From: Pyropia yezoensis
Lineage: Eukaryota; Rhodophyta; Bangiophyceae; Bangiales; Bangiaceae
Assembly (NCBI GenBank): GCA_009829735.1
Contig: CM020620.1
Location: forward strand, 12,087,420-12,151,419
Length of the DNA stretch: 64,000 bases
Direction: 5' to 3'
Part shown: piece after piece, positions 55,655-64,000 of the stretch
Layout: every line of letters starts with the position of its first letter
Numbering within the stretch: the stretch's first letter is position 1
The notes under the pieces: model-generated
Seen by the model: the letters and a program-made list of their open reading frames with translations, nothing else
Databases searched by the model: none
What the model was told of the DNA's origin: nothing
Position numbers and translations under genes: made by a program

Positions 55655-56071
55655 ATGGGCGTCGTCCTGGACGTTACCTTTTGGGTGACCATCTTCCTGG
55701 CCACCTCGGGCGAGCTCTTCATCACCGTCTACACGCTCATCCTCTTTTCCGACCTGCTGATGGACCACGTCAACCCCATTGAGCTGTGCGCCCGCGTCAA
55801 CGGGCTGGCGGGCTTTACCATGGGCATTCACGCCGCCATGACGACCCTCCTCCTCCTCCGCGCCGAGTGGCTGGCGGTGGCCCTCAACGTGCCGCTGCTG
55901 GGCTGGCACGTTGCGGCGGTCCGCCGGGGGGCGCACCTGCTGGACAACACCCGCATTTTCGGGTCGCTCAGCCGGGAGCGTCGGGTGGCCGAGGTGAAGC
56001 TCGGCTTCTTTCTCGTCAGCTTTTTCTTTTACCTGTATCGCTTCATCATGATGTTGCTGGAGGTGCCTTGA
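55655..56071 (+). CDS. Cornichon ER cargo receptor
   Basis: The protein has 138 residues from ATG 55,655 (ccaccATGggc), the family's usual size. Family blocks in order are: an N-terminal membrane segment (WVTIFLATSGELFITVYTLI), FSDLLMDHVNPIELCARVN, WLAVALNVPLLGWHVAAVRR, then HLLDNTRIFGSLSRER and a final helix with KLGFFLVSFFFYLYRFIMML. Cornichon (Erv14) proteins are ER membrane cargo adaptors that load transmembrane clients into COPII vesicles. The gene is a single exon and complete. It is divergent from the HGSNAT-like gene, itself a multi-spanning protein of the type cornichons export, though that link is only suggestive. Confidence 0.95.
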   Translation: MGVVLDVTFWVTIFLATSGELFITVYTLILFSDLLMDHVNPIELCARVNGLAGFTMGIHAAMTTLLLLRAEWLAVALNVPLLGWHVAAVRRGAHLLDNTRIFGSLSRERRVAEVKLGFFLVSFFFYLYRFIMMLLEVP

Positions 56072-56933
56072 ATGGGGGCGGGGAAGAAAGTTGGGGGGGG
56101 GGGGGGGGGGGGTTGGGGGGGGGGTTGGGAGGGGGATGCTCATCGTGGGGGGGGGCGGAGGGACTGGGATGTGGCCGTGTGTGCTGCCGGCGGCCGTCCC
56201 GTTTGGGTGGGTTGAGGATTGGAAGTGGACGCAGCGGCGGCGTGGCGGCAGTCGCGGTGGCGCACGCCGCGGCCGCGGGTGGCGGCCCCAGGCCACGGTC
56301 AGGCGGCGTGCCATCTGGGGCTGTGGGAGTCTGGGGGAGAGATAGATGCAGCGGATGGGGGTGGGGGTACGTGGGGAAGAGGGGGAGTGAAGGTTGGCGA
56401 GGGGGGGGAGGAGAGGGTGCCACTGGCTTGCTTGCTGGTGCCAGCAGCGGGGAGGCCGAGCGGGCGGGCGGGGGGGGGGGGCAAACGCGGAACCAAACCT
56501 GGATTGCGCCGTCGCCACGGCGGCGGTCGTTGGCACGCGGCGTCCCGACGCCGCGCGCCGACCGCGCGGGGGCGCTCCCGTTGGCTGCCCCGACGGGGGT
56601 GGCCCGCTGCCCCACCCCCCCCCCCTGCCCCGATGCTTGGCCCACGCGGTGTGTCGCGGCGGCGGGGTGCATCGGCGGCGGGGTGCATCCGACAGGCGCC
56701 GGCAGGGGGCCTGGACGGTCGTGTGGGGGCAGTGGCGACAGGCGGCGGCGGCGACGCGGCCGCCTTCCCCCGTCTGCGCCGCTTGTCCCCGCCTAGCAGC
56801 GCGGAATGCGGCCCCATCTTCCCCCTCTGCCTTTCGCGGTTCCACCACTTGCGCACGTTAACCAATCCTCCCCGCCCCTTCCTCTGCGCGTCGTCATCGC
56901 CGCCCCCCCCACCACCGCCCTCCGCGGCCGCCA
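56072..56933. other. Convergent 3' regions, cornichon and PanC
   Basis: G-rich on the plus strand, with G runs between 56,095 and 56,130 and again near 56,468. No gene is recognised. Presumably it holds the two 3' UTRs. Confidence 0.45.
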
Positions 56934-58404
56934 TCACCGCAGCACGACGTTGTCAATGAGGCGGGCGGCGCCCACCTGCGCCGCCACGCAGATGACCACC
57001 TCCCCCTCTGGGACGACCGCACGCACCTCCGCGGGGGGGCGCACGTCCCCCTCCACCTCCCGCATCGTCCACCGGTCCGCGACGCTCACGTACAGCATCC
57101 GTGAGTGGCCCACCGCCGCGGCCAGCCCCCCCGCCAGCACCTCTGTCACGGTCGCGCGGAGGGTGGCGGCGGCGACCACCCCCCCCCCCCCGCCCCCGCC
57201 CACGCGTCATGACCCGCGCGGAGCGCGCGGTACAGCACCGACGCCGCCGCCCGGTCGGCGGGCGTCAGGTACACGTTGCGGGAGGACGCGGCGAGGCCGT
57301 CGGCCGGCGACCGCACCGTCGGCACGCCCACAATGGTGGTGGGGAAGTGGAGGTCCCGCACGAGTGCCGTCACCACCGCCAGCTGCTGCGCGTCCTTTTC
57401 GCCAAAGTAGGCGGCGGTGGGGCGGGCCAGCGCCAGCAGCGACGTCACGACGGTCGCAACGCCGGCGAAGAAGTGGGGGCGCGCCGCCCCTTCCGATGCC
57501 GCGTTGGTCCCCGCCGCCCCGACGGTGGTGGTGACGGTCGTCCCCGCCGACAGCGGCCGCATCTCGGCGGCGGGGGGGGTAAAGATGAGGTGGCGGAGCG
57601 GGGGGGCGAGAGTGCCCGGCGGCGTGGCGGCGACGGCGGCGGCGGGCAGGTCGGGGGGGGGGGCGCCTTTGAGCAGCGGCGCCAGCAGCGCAAGGTCCGC
57701 GTCGAGCGTGCGGGGGTAGGTGGAGAGGTCCTCGTTCACCCCAAACTGCAGTGCATTCACGTAGATGCTCACAATGGTGACGTCCGTCTCGGCCAGGGAG
57801 CGGCGGACGAGCGCCTTGGTTGAAGAGGGGGAGAGTTGGGGGGCCGAGGGGAAAGGGAGACGGCGGCAGCGGCAAGGCATTGGGAAAGAAGACAGCGACA
57901 GAGGGCCAGAAAAAGTGGTGGGGGTGGAAGAGTCCACGGGCATGTCAGAACGACAGCCCCCTGGGGGCAGCCGGTTGCACAACCCAGAACGGCAACGCCG
58001 CACCGCCCGCCGTTCGTGGCAAAAGCTGATCCCACAGGTCACCGAGCGGACAGGCGCATCCCTCCCCGCGTCCCCTCTCGCGCCTCTCCCACACCAATCC
58101 CCCCGCCGTGGTCATACCCCCCCCCCCCCCCGAGCCCCAGTCCCACCCCCGCGGGGCCACCTACCAAATGTCCTTCGTGAAGGGCGCCCATGGTCGCCAC
58201 CAGCCCAACGCGGACGCTTGCGGGTAGCGCCGCGCGGGCGGATGCGAGGCCGGCCACCGACAGCACCACCTCACCGTGGGCGCCAGAGGCGCCGGAAGCA
58301 GAGGCGTCGGCGGCACCGCCGGGAGAGGCGGTGCCAGCAGCGGTGCTGCCGCTGCCATGGCCGGCAGGGGCGTGGTCGCGCGTGGAAGGAAAGCCTTCTG
58401 GCAT
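56934..58404 (-). CDS. panC: Pantothenate synthetase (PanC), two exons, frame break
   Basis: Exon 1 (58,404-58,165) carries a Gly/Ser/Ala-rich leader, then VRVGLVATMGALHEGHL with the HxGH nucleotide-binding motif. Exon 2 starts at 57,814 (ALVRRSLAETD) and continues with VTIVSIYVNALQFGVNEDLS, YPRTLDADLALL, FFAGVATVVT, AAYFGEKDAQQLAVV and SSRNVYLTPADRA, all classical PanC blocks. The C-terminal block (MLYVSVADRWTMREVEG, then ARLIDNVVLR) lies in a different frame after a 13-base C run at 57,179-57,191; one more base restores it. PanC joins pantoate and beta-alanine with ATP to make pantothenate for CoA. In plants it is cytosolic, and no clear plastid transit peptide is seen here. All catalytic motifs are intact, so a working gene with a homopolymer error is likelier than a pseudogene. 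The ATG at 58,623 is an alternative start. Confidence 0.88.
57815..58164 (-). other. Intron of PanC
   Basis: A 350-nt GT-AG intron on the minus strand, phase 0. The donor is GTAGGT directly after codon TTG (end of GHL). The acceptor CTTCAACCAAG follows a long C/T-rich tract. The join gives GHLALVRRS, matching the conserved GHLSLVRRA-type sequence of the family. Confidence 0.88.
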
Positions 58405-58936
58405 GCTTGGGTGGGGGGTGTGGGAGGGGCGAGAGCGGTGGGGACGCCACGACGGAAAAGGCGGTTGGGGGATGTGGGGAGCTCGTCCTGGCACGCCACC
58501 TCCCACCTCCGTAACGTCAGCCAATTCCCAACCCCAACCGCCGATTGGCGAGTGGCACGATCTCACAGGCACCGAGGCAATGCGGACGGCTATCGTCGTT
58601 GATCCATGTTCGACCTCCGCCACGGCTTTCCTGTTTTCTCCTTATCATCGCAACCGGCGCATGCGCAGCGCGGAGCGCTGCGTGGGCACCAAGTGGCAGA
58701 GACTGAAGAAGAAAAAAAAAGAACAGCAGACACTTCCCCCAGCAGGCGTCCCCATGGATCGCTGTCTGCCCCGGCGAGGGGAGAGAAGCAAAGCAAGCGT
58801 GGCCGACAAAGAGGAGTACGATGTGCAGTGGCCTGACCCTCCCCGTGGGAATGATATGTAGGTACCCAGCAACAACGTCCCAAGTTTGCAACCTGTCCCC
58901 CTCCTCCCCCCACCCCCCCATGCGTTGGCCGCGCAG
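58405..58936. other. Spacer between PanC and secreted-protein gene
   Basis: The two minus-strand genes lie in tandem. The 60 bases before the PanC ATG are C-rich on the sense strand. No other gene is seen. Confidence 0.4.
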
Positions 58937-59431
58937 CTACCAATACTTGTTGGCAATTCGCCGTTTATACCCGTCTCGGATGTGGCCCTTGGTCACGCCT
59001 GAGCCACACCGCCGCTGCCCGTAGAAGGCGCCACACTTGTCCCAGATGGCCATCGTTACGCACTTGTCTTGGTCGTTGTGTATGTTCGTCCGCACCCCAT
59101 TCACCGAGTAGAGGCGGATGCAGCACTCGTTGTACACTATGGAACCGCTCGTGTAAATCTCCCAGTCTTGGTTGTCGTAGCGCGGCGAGTTGCAAAATGC
59201 GGGGTCCCGGGACCGCGCATAGGTCCATTTGGCGTCGCTTCGACGCCAGAAGAGCACAGCATTGGCGCCCATGGGACAAACAATGCTCCCTGGTCGTACT
59301 GGCAATGGCTTCGGCGCCGGCCGCGCGTGTGACACGGCGGGCGCCATCGCCAGTACGACGAGGCAGGCCAGTAGCGGGAGGAGGCAGGTGATCGACCGCT
59401 GGCCGCGGCAGCGGGCAACAGAGGGTGTCAT
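58937..59431 (-). CDS. Secreted cysteine-rich protein, unknown family
   Basis: 164 residues from ATG 59,431. Residues about 14-36 form a classical signal peptide (LLPLLACLVVLAMAPAVSHA), with likely cleavage after SHA. The mature part has seven Cys in the contexts IVCPMG, FCNS, ECCIRL, DKCVTM, DKCGAF and RRCGSG. It is rich in aromatic residues and Asn/Asp (YDNQDWEIYTSGSIVY), suggesting a compact disulphide-bonded domain of about 125 residues. Codon composition is less extreme than in neighbours. The odd Cys count suggests one free or intermolecular thiol. I do not recognise the family, and nothing in it points to a toxin or an enzyme. The C/T-rich leader (CCTCCCCCG repeats) sits immediately upstream. 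Confidence 0.7.
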   Translation of the reverse strand: MTPSVARCRGQRSITCLLPLLACLVVLAMAPAVSHARPAPKPLPVRPGSIVCPMGANAVLFWRRSDAKWTYARSRDPAFCNSPRYDNQDWEIYTSGSIVYNECCIRLYSVNGVRTNIHNDQDKCVTMAIWDKCGAFYGQRRCGSGVTKGHIRDGYKRRIANKYW

Positions 59432-62165
59432 GGCGCCAGCAAAAGAGAGGGGGAAGAGAACGGGGGAGGCGGGGGAGGCGGGGGAGGCGGGGGAGGCGCT
59501 AGTAATAGAATTCTTGAACCCGACCTTGTGTGGGGAGGAGGGGCGCCGCCACGCACACGACCGGTGGGCGGGTGATTGCAGGGGGGGTCGGTGGGCGGTG
59601 GGCGCTACTCGGCCGGGGGTGCGTGTCGGTGGATGCCCACCTGCCCATGGCGATGGTTGCGGGGAGCCGCTCCTTTTCTACTGCCGTATGCCGGGTGCAA
59701 AACATACGCGGCTGCCGCGCCGCCTCACTCCGCAGGCCCGCGCGGCAGCCGCGTTTGGGCCGTGTGCGCTCCCTCTCCCCCTCGCAATCTCTGGTTCGAT
59801 CGCCGGGGTCAGACCCGTGGTGGCCTGGCAGCGTCATCCCCATAGATGACCTTTGTCGACCGGTGTGCCAAGAACGGCTTCCCAGCACCACGTGCAATAT
59901 GAATGGCAGTGGGCTGTCTTGCGGCGGCAGCCGGACCCGCACCCTATCGTGACCCGGTCGTTCGCATGCTTTCTTTTTGAGTATGACACAGGCAGAAATA
60001 CATACGTTCCACCCATCCTGCGGGACAGATCAGACAGAGATCACGACGGGTCCATTAAATAGTAAGACATGTCATGCTGACGTGGTCAAGCGCCACGGTC
60101 ACGGGTCATCGTTTCGATTTCAGTCGACGGTGCGTACGCTCATGCCACTCTCCTATTGGTTCACTGCCCGATACTCGCTGGGCGTGACTGGCGGTGTCGC
60201 CACGGCGGGTGATGGCAGAGGCAGGTGTACTGTACAGTACAGTATGTATGTACTGCACTGGACATGCGATTGTGTGTACCCGCCCCTGACATCGCCAGGT
60301 CTGAGCCCACGCTGCCGCCCCGCCGAGCACCGCAGCCATGGTGCGGGAGCGGCTGCCCCCGGGCCATCGGGCCCACCTGAGCTGTTGGTGAGCTTGGTGG
60401 GAGGCTCCATGGGATCAGTTCAGTGGCTGCCACCGCGGCGGGCCACCGAGCCTTCAGAGCCTTGGTCCTATGATCCCCCCTCCCCCATGCAAAGGGTCGA
60501 GCGCTTTGGCCCCTGGGGGTACCCGCCTCGCGGACAATCGCTCCGCGGCGCGTGGACAGCGCGGCAAAGCTGGCGAGAGCTCAAACCGCTGGCCGGGTCG
60601 ACACCCACACGTCCGGGCGCTGGTCTCCCGGGGCGGATATTCGGGGGGGGGGCGCCGCTATAGTCTCGCCCCGCCTGCCTGAGGGCACAATAGACGGCTA
60701 TCTTGAGCAACGGCCGGCCGCCGTCTGGCGGCGGACGCGTCGCCACCCCCCCGGGCGTTCGCTCACGACAGGTCTGGGCGGGTATGGCGAGACGACGACC
60801 CGGCACGGTGTGGCCGTCGCTGAGCGCACCGCCGGCGGTGCCGCAGTGTCGACAATCCCCTTCCCCCCCCCCCCCATGCCCGCGGGTCACCACCTTCACG
60901 GCTTTTGCAGCGCGCCAATCGGGGGCGTCTAGGTGTCTCCAGCTGCCACTCCACGGCGCCCTGCGGCACCGGTTGCCGCTTTGATTCCCTTGCTCCTGTG
61001 AGAGTGGCAGACGGCTGAAGGTGCTGGGGGGGATGAGACGCAGAGGACGTCCCTGGTGGTGGCGTTACTGCTGACCCCCGGCGGTAAGGCACGGGCGAAC
61101 AACCACCGCGCGATGCTGTGTCTGATGCGTCGTCGGCGGCGGCGTCGGCGGCAATGGCGGGTGGGGGGGGCTGGCGGGCCCGTCGGGCGGCGGGACCTCA
61201 CGCGTCGGTTCCTTCCCTCTTCATCCCACACCCCCTACGCCATGCGCCGGCCCACAGGCCTAGCCCCTCTGCTGCCCACTGCCCCTTGCGACCGCCGCTG
61301 CCCGCCGCCGAGGCCACAGCGGGGAGCAGCACTGGCGCATCGGCCTCCCCTCTCCCCGCCGCGCTCACCTCCCGCCTCTCCATGACAGCGGAGCACGCGC
61401 ACCCCGCCCTGGACGGGACGGTATATATACCTGCGGCGGCGGCCACAAACTGGCTGCCCGCCGGTCGCGCGGGCGTCAGCCGCCACCGTCATCGCAGGGT
61501 GCGGCGGTCAGGGGACACGTGGTGTAGCGGGCGGCACGGACAAGAGGGTTTGTAGTCGCCAGTGTCTGTGGGGGGGAGGGCGGCATAAGGGATAGCGGGG
61601 AGCCGAGGGGGTGTTTGGTCATGGCGCACGCCTCGGCCCTGTTGAGGCCATCTGTGGGGTGTGGATGCAGAGCGGTGGCTATGAGATTTGCATGCATTGC
61701 CATTGCCCTCCAATGCTGGCGCCACGAGTCCTGGTGTCGCTCCATCAGCCAAGGCGATCGGAGGGGATCCGCGTGGTTCCTTAACGCTCCGCACCGGTGG
61801 GTGCACCATTGGCAGCCTCCACTCGACCATCCCGTGTCGAGTCCACTGTAACCCGGCAGCCGCCTGTGCTTGCCACTGTCCCTTTTGCCAGGGCAGCCAC
61901 CCCCCTCACTTTCCCTTCCCCACTCCATCCCTTGCGTTTGTCCTGGGCCCTTGTGCTGCGGTCGCTCCTTTCCCTGGTCCATCCCCTCCGCTCCGGCCCC
62001 ACACTCACCCAACCCCCCCCCCGCTCCTCCCCCCCACCAGCAGCTCACCTCCACTATCCCTCACTCTGCCACCGCCACCGCCACCGCCACCGTCACCGCC
62101 ACGGCCACCGCCACCGCCACGGCCACCGCCACCGCCGCCCCTACCGCCCCAGCCCCCACGCCACG
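59432..62165. other. Intergenic, no gene recognised
   Basis: In 2.7 kb only short or low-order ORFs occur on both strands. An overlapping run of GTACTGTACAGTAC-type palindromes lies at 60,228-60,256. A TATA-like GTATATATAC is at 61,421-61,430 with no gene close behind it. The (CCACCG)n tract 62,066-62,141 leads into the next gene's leader. Confidence 0.4.
62066..62141 (+). repeat. CCACCG microsatellite before a start codon
   Basis: Hexamer and trinucleotide variants of CCACCG repeat for about 75 bp and end 25 bp before ATG 62,166, so they would lie in its 5' leader. Confidence 0.8.
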
Positions 62166-62563
62166 ATGCCCCCTCTGAGCCGTGGCGCCCGCGCCGTTGC
62201 GCGCGTCGCCGCGCTCGGCGCGTTTAATCTGGCCGTCCTCGGCGTGTACCTGCAGGTGGTGGAACGGTCCAAGCGGCGCGGGGGGAGCTACGAGCGCGAC
62301 GGGTACGAGTTTTGGGAAGCCTGGCGGCGGCTACCGCGGCACCTGCGGGAGGGAGAGGGGGAGGGGGAGGGGGGGGGGAGGGCGCGGGGGGCACGGGGCG
62401 GGAGGCGGCAGCCGCGGCGCCCCTGTCGTCGCCATCGCCAACGTCGCCAGAGGAGGGGGGGGGGCGGGAGGGGCTCGAGGGGCGGGGGGGGGGGGCGGCG
62501 GCTGCATCGGCGGATGTGGTGCCGCCGCCGTCACCGCCGACGGGCGGGGCCGGGGGGAACTGA
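62166..62563 (+). CDS. Small single-TM protein, frame break in G run
   Basis: ATG 62,166 (ccacgATGccc) opens MPPLSRGARAVARVAALGAF, which runs into a membrane segment (about residues 14-33, FNLAVLGVYLQVV). A juxtamembrane basic patch (ERSKRRGGSYERDG) and YEFWEAWRRLPRHL follow. At the G run 62,369-62,378 the starting frame turns into Arg/Gly repeats. The frame reached by adding one base gives a typical Ala/Ser/Pro tail (EGAGGTGREAAAAAPLSSPS to GGAGGN) ending at 62,563. That would make about 132 residues: a short N-terminus, one helix and a disordered tail. Family unknown; small mitochondrial or ER membrane proteins have this form. Confidence 0.5.
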
Positions 62564-63314
62564 CGGGCGGGGGAGGTGGGCGGTGTAAGCGGCTGCTGAG
62601 GGGGGTGGTGGTGGTGGTGGGTAAAGTCCGTGGTGGCGATGGGGCGTGGCTGGACAAGGGGGGGGGGGGGGGGGGGGGGGAGGGAGGAAGGGGCGAGACG
62701 GGGCGGGGCGCTGCCCGCAGTGGGACACCTCGGCGTGGTTTCCCACAGAAAACGAGCCACTCGGAGAGGCTCGAGGCAAAGGCCAGCTGCCTGGAGGAGA
62801 CGCCTCGGCGGGTGCCGTGGGAGCTGCATAGAGGGGCGGGAGGCGGGGCGAGGTAAGCTGTGCGGGGCACACGCCAGATTGGATGGCACGTGGGAGGGGC
62901 GTGTGGTCCCCCGCCTGCGGCAGAGCGGGCGCCGCCGGCCGGCTGAGGGCGCGGTCAGGGCTGGGGGGGCGAGGAGCGGCTGGTGCGCGCGAGGGGGACC
63001 CACCGCGGTGCCGGGCGGAGGGGAGGGAGGGAGCGGCCGTCAGGGGAATCCTGGCGGAGCAAACCGAGCAGGGCGGGTCGTGGTGGCGCCCGGGCGGCCG
63101 CCTTGGCCATGGAGACGCAGAAACACGAACAAAAAAAAGAGAGACGACGAAAATGCGGCCCGACAAAGATATCTACACGCGCGTGCTACACAGTAAGAAA
63201 AACAGGCTCCCGACGCTCCCTACCCCCCACCCCTTCCCCAACCGCCCCCGACTCCCTCCAACTCCCTCGACCCCCCTCCCACCCCTCGAATACCGTCCCG
63301 CGGACCTCCTTGCC
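62564..63314. other. Intergenic, no gene recognised
   Basis: Contains a 23-G run at 62,658-62,680 and G-rich DNA on the plus strand. It lies between two convergent genes and probably holds their 3' UTRs. Confidence 0.4.
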
Positions 63315-64000
63315 TCAAACGGCCGCACCGGTCGCTGCCCCAGCAGAGGTGAGGCTCTCCCGCTTTTTCCGCCGGTACTCGTCGAGCATGTCGCGGACCT
63401 CCTCAAAGGAACGTTCGCTCATCGTCCCGTGGCGAATGCTGTAGCGGGTGTACTCGCTGCCAGCGGTGCCGTCGCCGCCCGCCACGGAGCCGGCCGTCCG
63501 ACGGCGGGTTTGGTGGACGAGCTTGTTCACCGCCAGGTCCGTATAATCAGGCGCGCCCTCCGCCTCCTTGGCGTAAAAGTCGTCCTCCTTGGCGCGGTAG
63601 CCAATGAGAGCGAGCCACAGCGGCCAGTGGAGAAAAACCCACACGCCGAGGTAGACGGCAATCTGCAGGATGGGGCCCGTCTCCTTCTTCCCTGGCGTGT
63701 TGACCACCTGCCAAATGGCGACGCCGCCGACCGCAAAGACCGCCGTCAACGCCGCCACGTTGATCCACATAAGCGGGTGCCACACGCGGCGCTCATCGTC
63801 CACGTCTGCAGCCGTCTTTTGCACCGCAATGTTGACGCCGAAGTACTTGAAGATGGCGGCGATAAAGGTGGAGGTGTAGAGGTAGCTCATCTGGGAGCCG
63901 CGGATCTTGGCCACCCACCCCGCGCCGGGGAGGAGGAGCCATGCGATAAAGGTGATGAAGCAGGCAAACGTGGAGAACCAAAACGCCCACGCAAACTGCG
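63315..64000 (-). CDS. C-terminal part of multi-spanning membrane protein, GT2-like
   Basis: Open to the window edge, so only the last 228 residues are seen. Segments FAWAFWFSTFACFITFIAWL, LMWINVAALTAVFAVGGVAI and ILQIAVYLGVWVFLHWPLWL are membrane helices. Before them lies AKIRGSQMSYLYTSTF and after them a soluble tail (FYAKEAEGAPDYTDLAVNKL, then a Ser/Thr/Arg-rich end). The stretch FKYFGVNIAVQKTA before a helix resembles the loop in cellulose-synthase-like GT2 enzymes that carries F-x-V-T-P-K-T. That is the basis for a tentative GT2 assignment; the catalytic D,D,D,QxxRW core would lie outside the window. It could equally be another transporter-like protein. The codon before AKIRG is GTG within an open frame, not a start. 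Confidence 0.55.
   Translation of the reverse strand, partial: QFAWAFWFSTFACFITFIAWLLLPGAGWVAKIRGSQMSYLYTSTFIAAIFKYFGVNIAVQKTAADVDDERRVWHPLMWINVAALTAVFAVGGVAIWQVVNTPGKKETGPILQIAVYLGVWVFLHWPLWLALIGYRAKEDDFYAKEAEGAPDYTDLAVNKLVHQTRRRTAGSVAGGDGTAGSEYTRYSIRHGTMSERSFEEVRDMLDEYRRKKRESLTSAGAATGAAV

Noticed and set aside
61421..61430. TATA-like GTATATATAC
   Set aside because: The nearest plus-strand start is over 700 bp away and no minus-strand gene begins nearby, so a promoter call is unsupported.

Overview
This window is nuclear DNA from a eukaryote with a very GC-rich genome. The evidence is the set of genes (Pumilio/PUF, F-box/LRR, cornichon, HGSNAT-like, J-domain and La-related proteins), GT-AG introns that join reading frames in phase, Ty3/gypsy and pogo-like relics, and the absence of operons or Shine-Dalgarno sites. 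Pantothenate synthetase (PanC) excludes an animal. Hedgehog-type Hint proteins, very high GC at third codon positions, few short introns and long G/C homopolymers fit an alga. A bangiophyte red alga such as the Porphyra/Pyropia group is my best guess, but the sequence does not prove it.

Region by region: bases 1-13,860 are a lower-GC graveyard of mobile DNA with a few candidate genes. It holds a coiled-coil ORF, a 474-bp element with 42-nt terminal inverted repeats, a 116-bp foldback element, a pogo/CENP-B-like DNA-binding ORF, a dispersed repeat (second copy near 20.4 kb) and a stop-ridden gypsy reverse transcriptase. A two-exon PUF gene lies at 15.86-19.79 kb. From 20 to 29 kb are triplet-repeat and C-rich DNA, a striking palindromic 54-bp minisatellite, a relic of an S9 peptidase and a broken GNAT gene. 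From 29 kb to the right edge genes are denser and lie on both strands: a four-TM protein, a La-related RNA-binding protein, two inverted Hint paralogues flanking an F-box/LRR gene, a TPR plus J-domain co-chaperone, an HGSNAT-like acetyltransferase, cornichon, PanC, a secreted Cys-rich protein, a small membrane protein and the 3' end of a multi-spanning membrane protein (possibly a GT2 glycosyltransferase).

The genes are not one pathway. Several concern protein folding and export (J protein, cornichon, secreted or self-processing proteins, membrane enzymes) and RNA control (PUF, La-related). Three patterns recur. Almost every gene starts just after a C/T-rich sense-strand leader. Two of the predicted introns begin GTACGT. 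Five genes lose frame at or beside a poly-G/C run, each time as if the run were one base too short, which looks like homopolymer undercalling or slippage rather than independent gene death.
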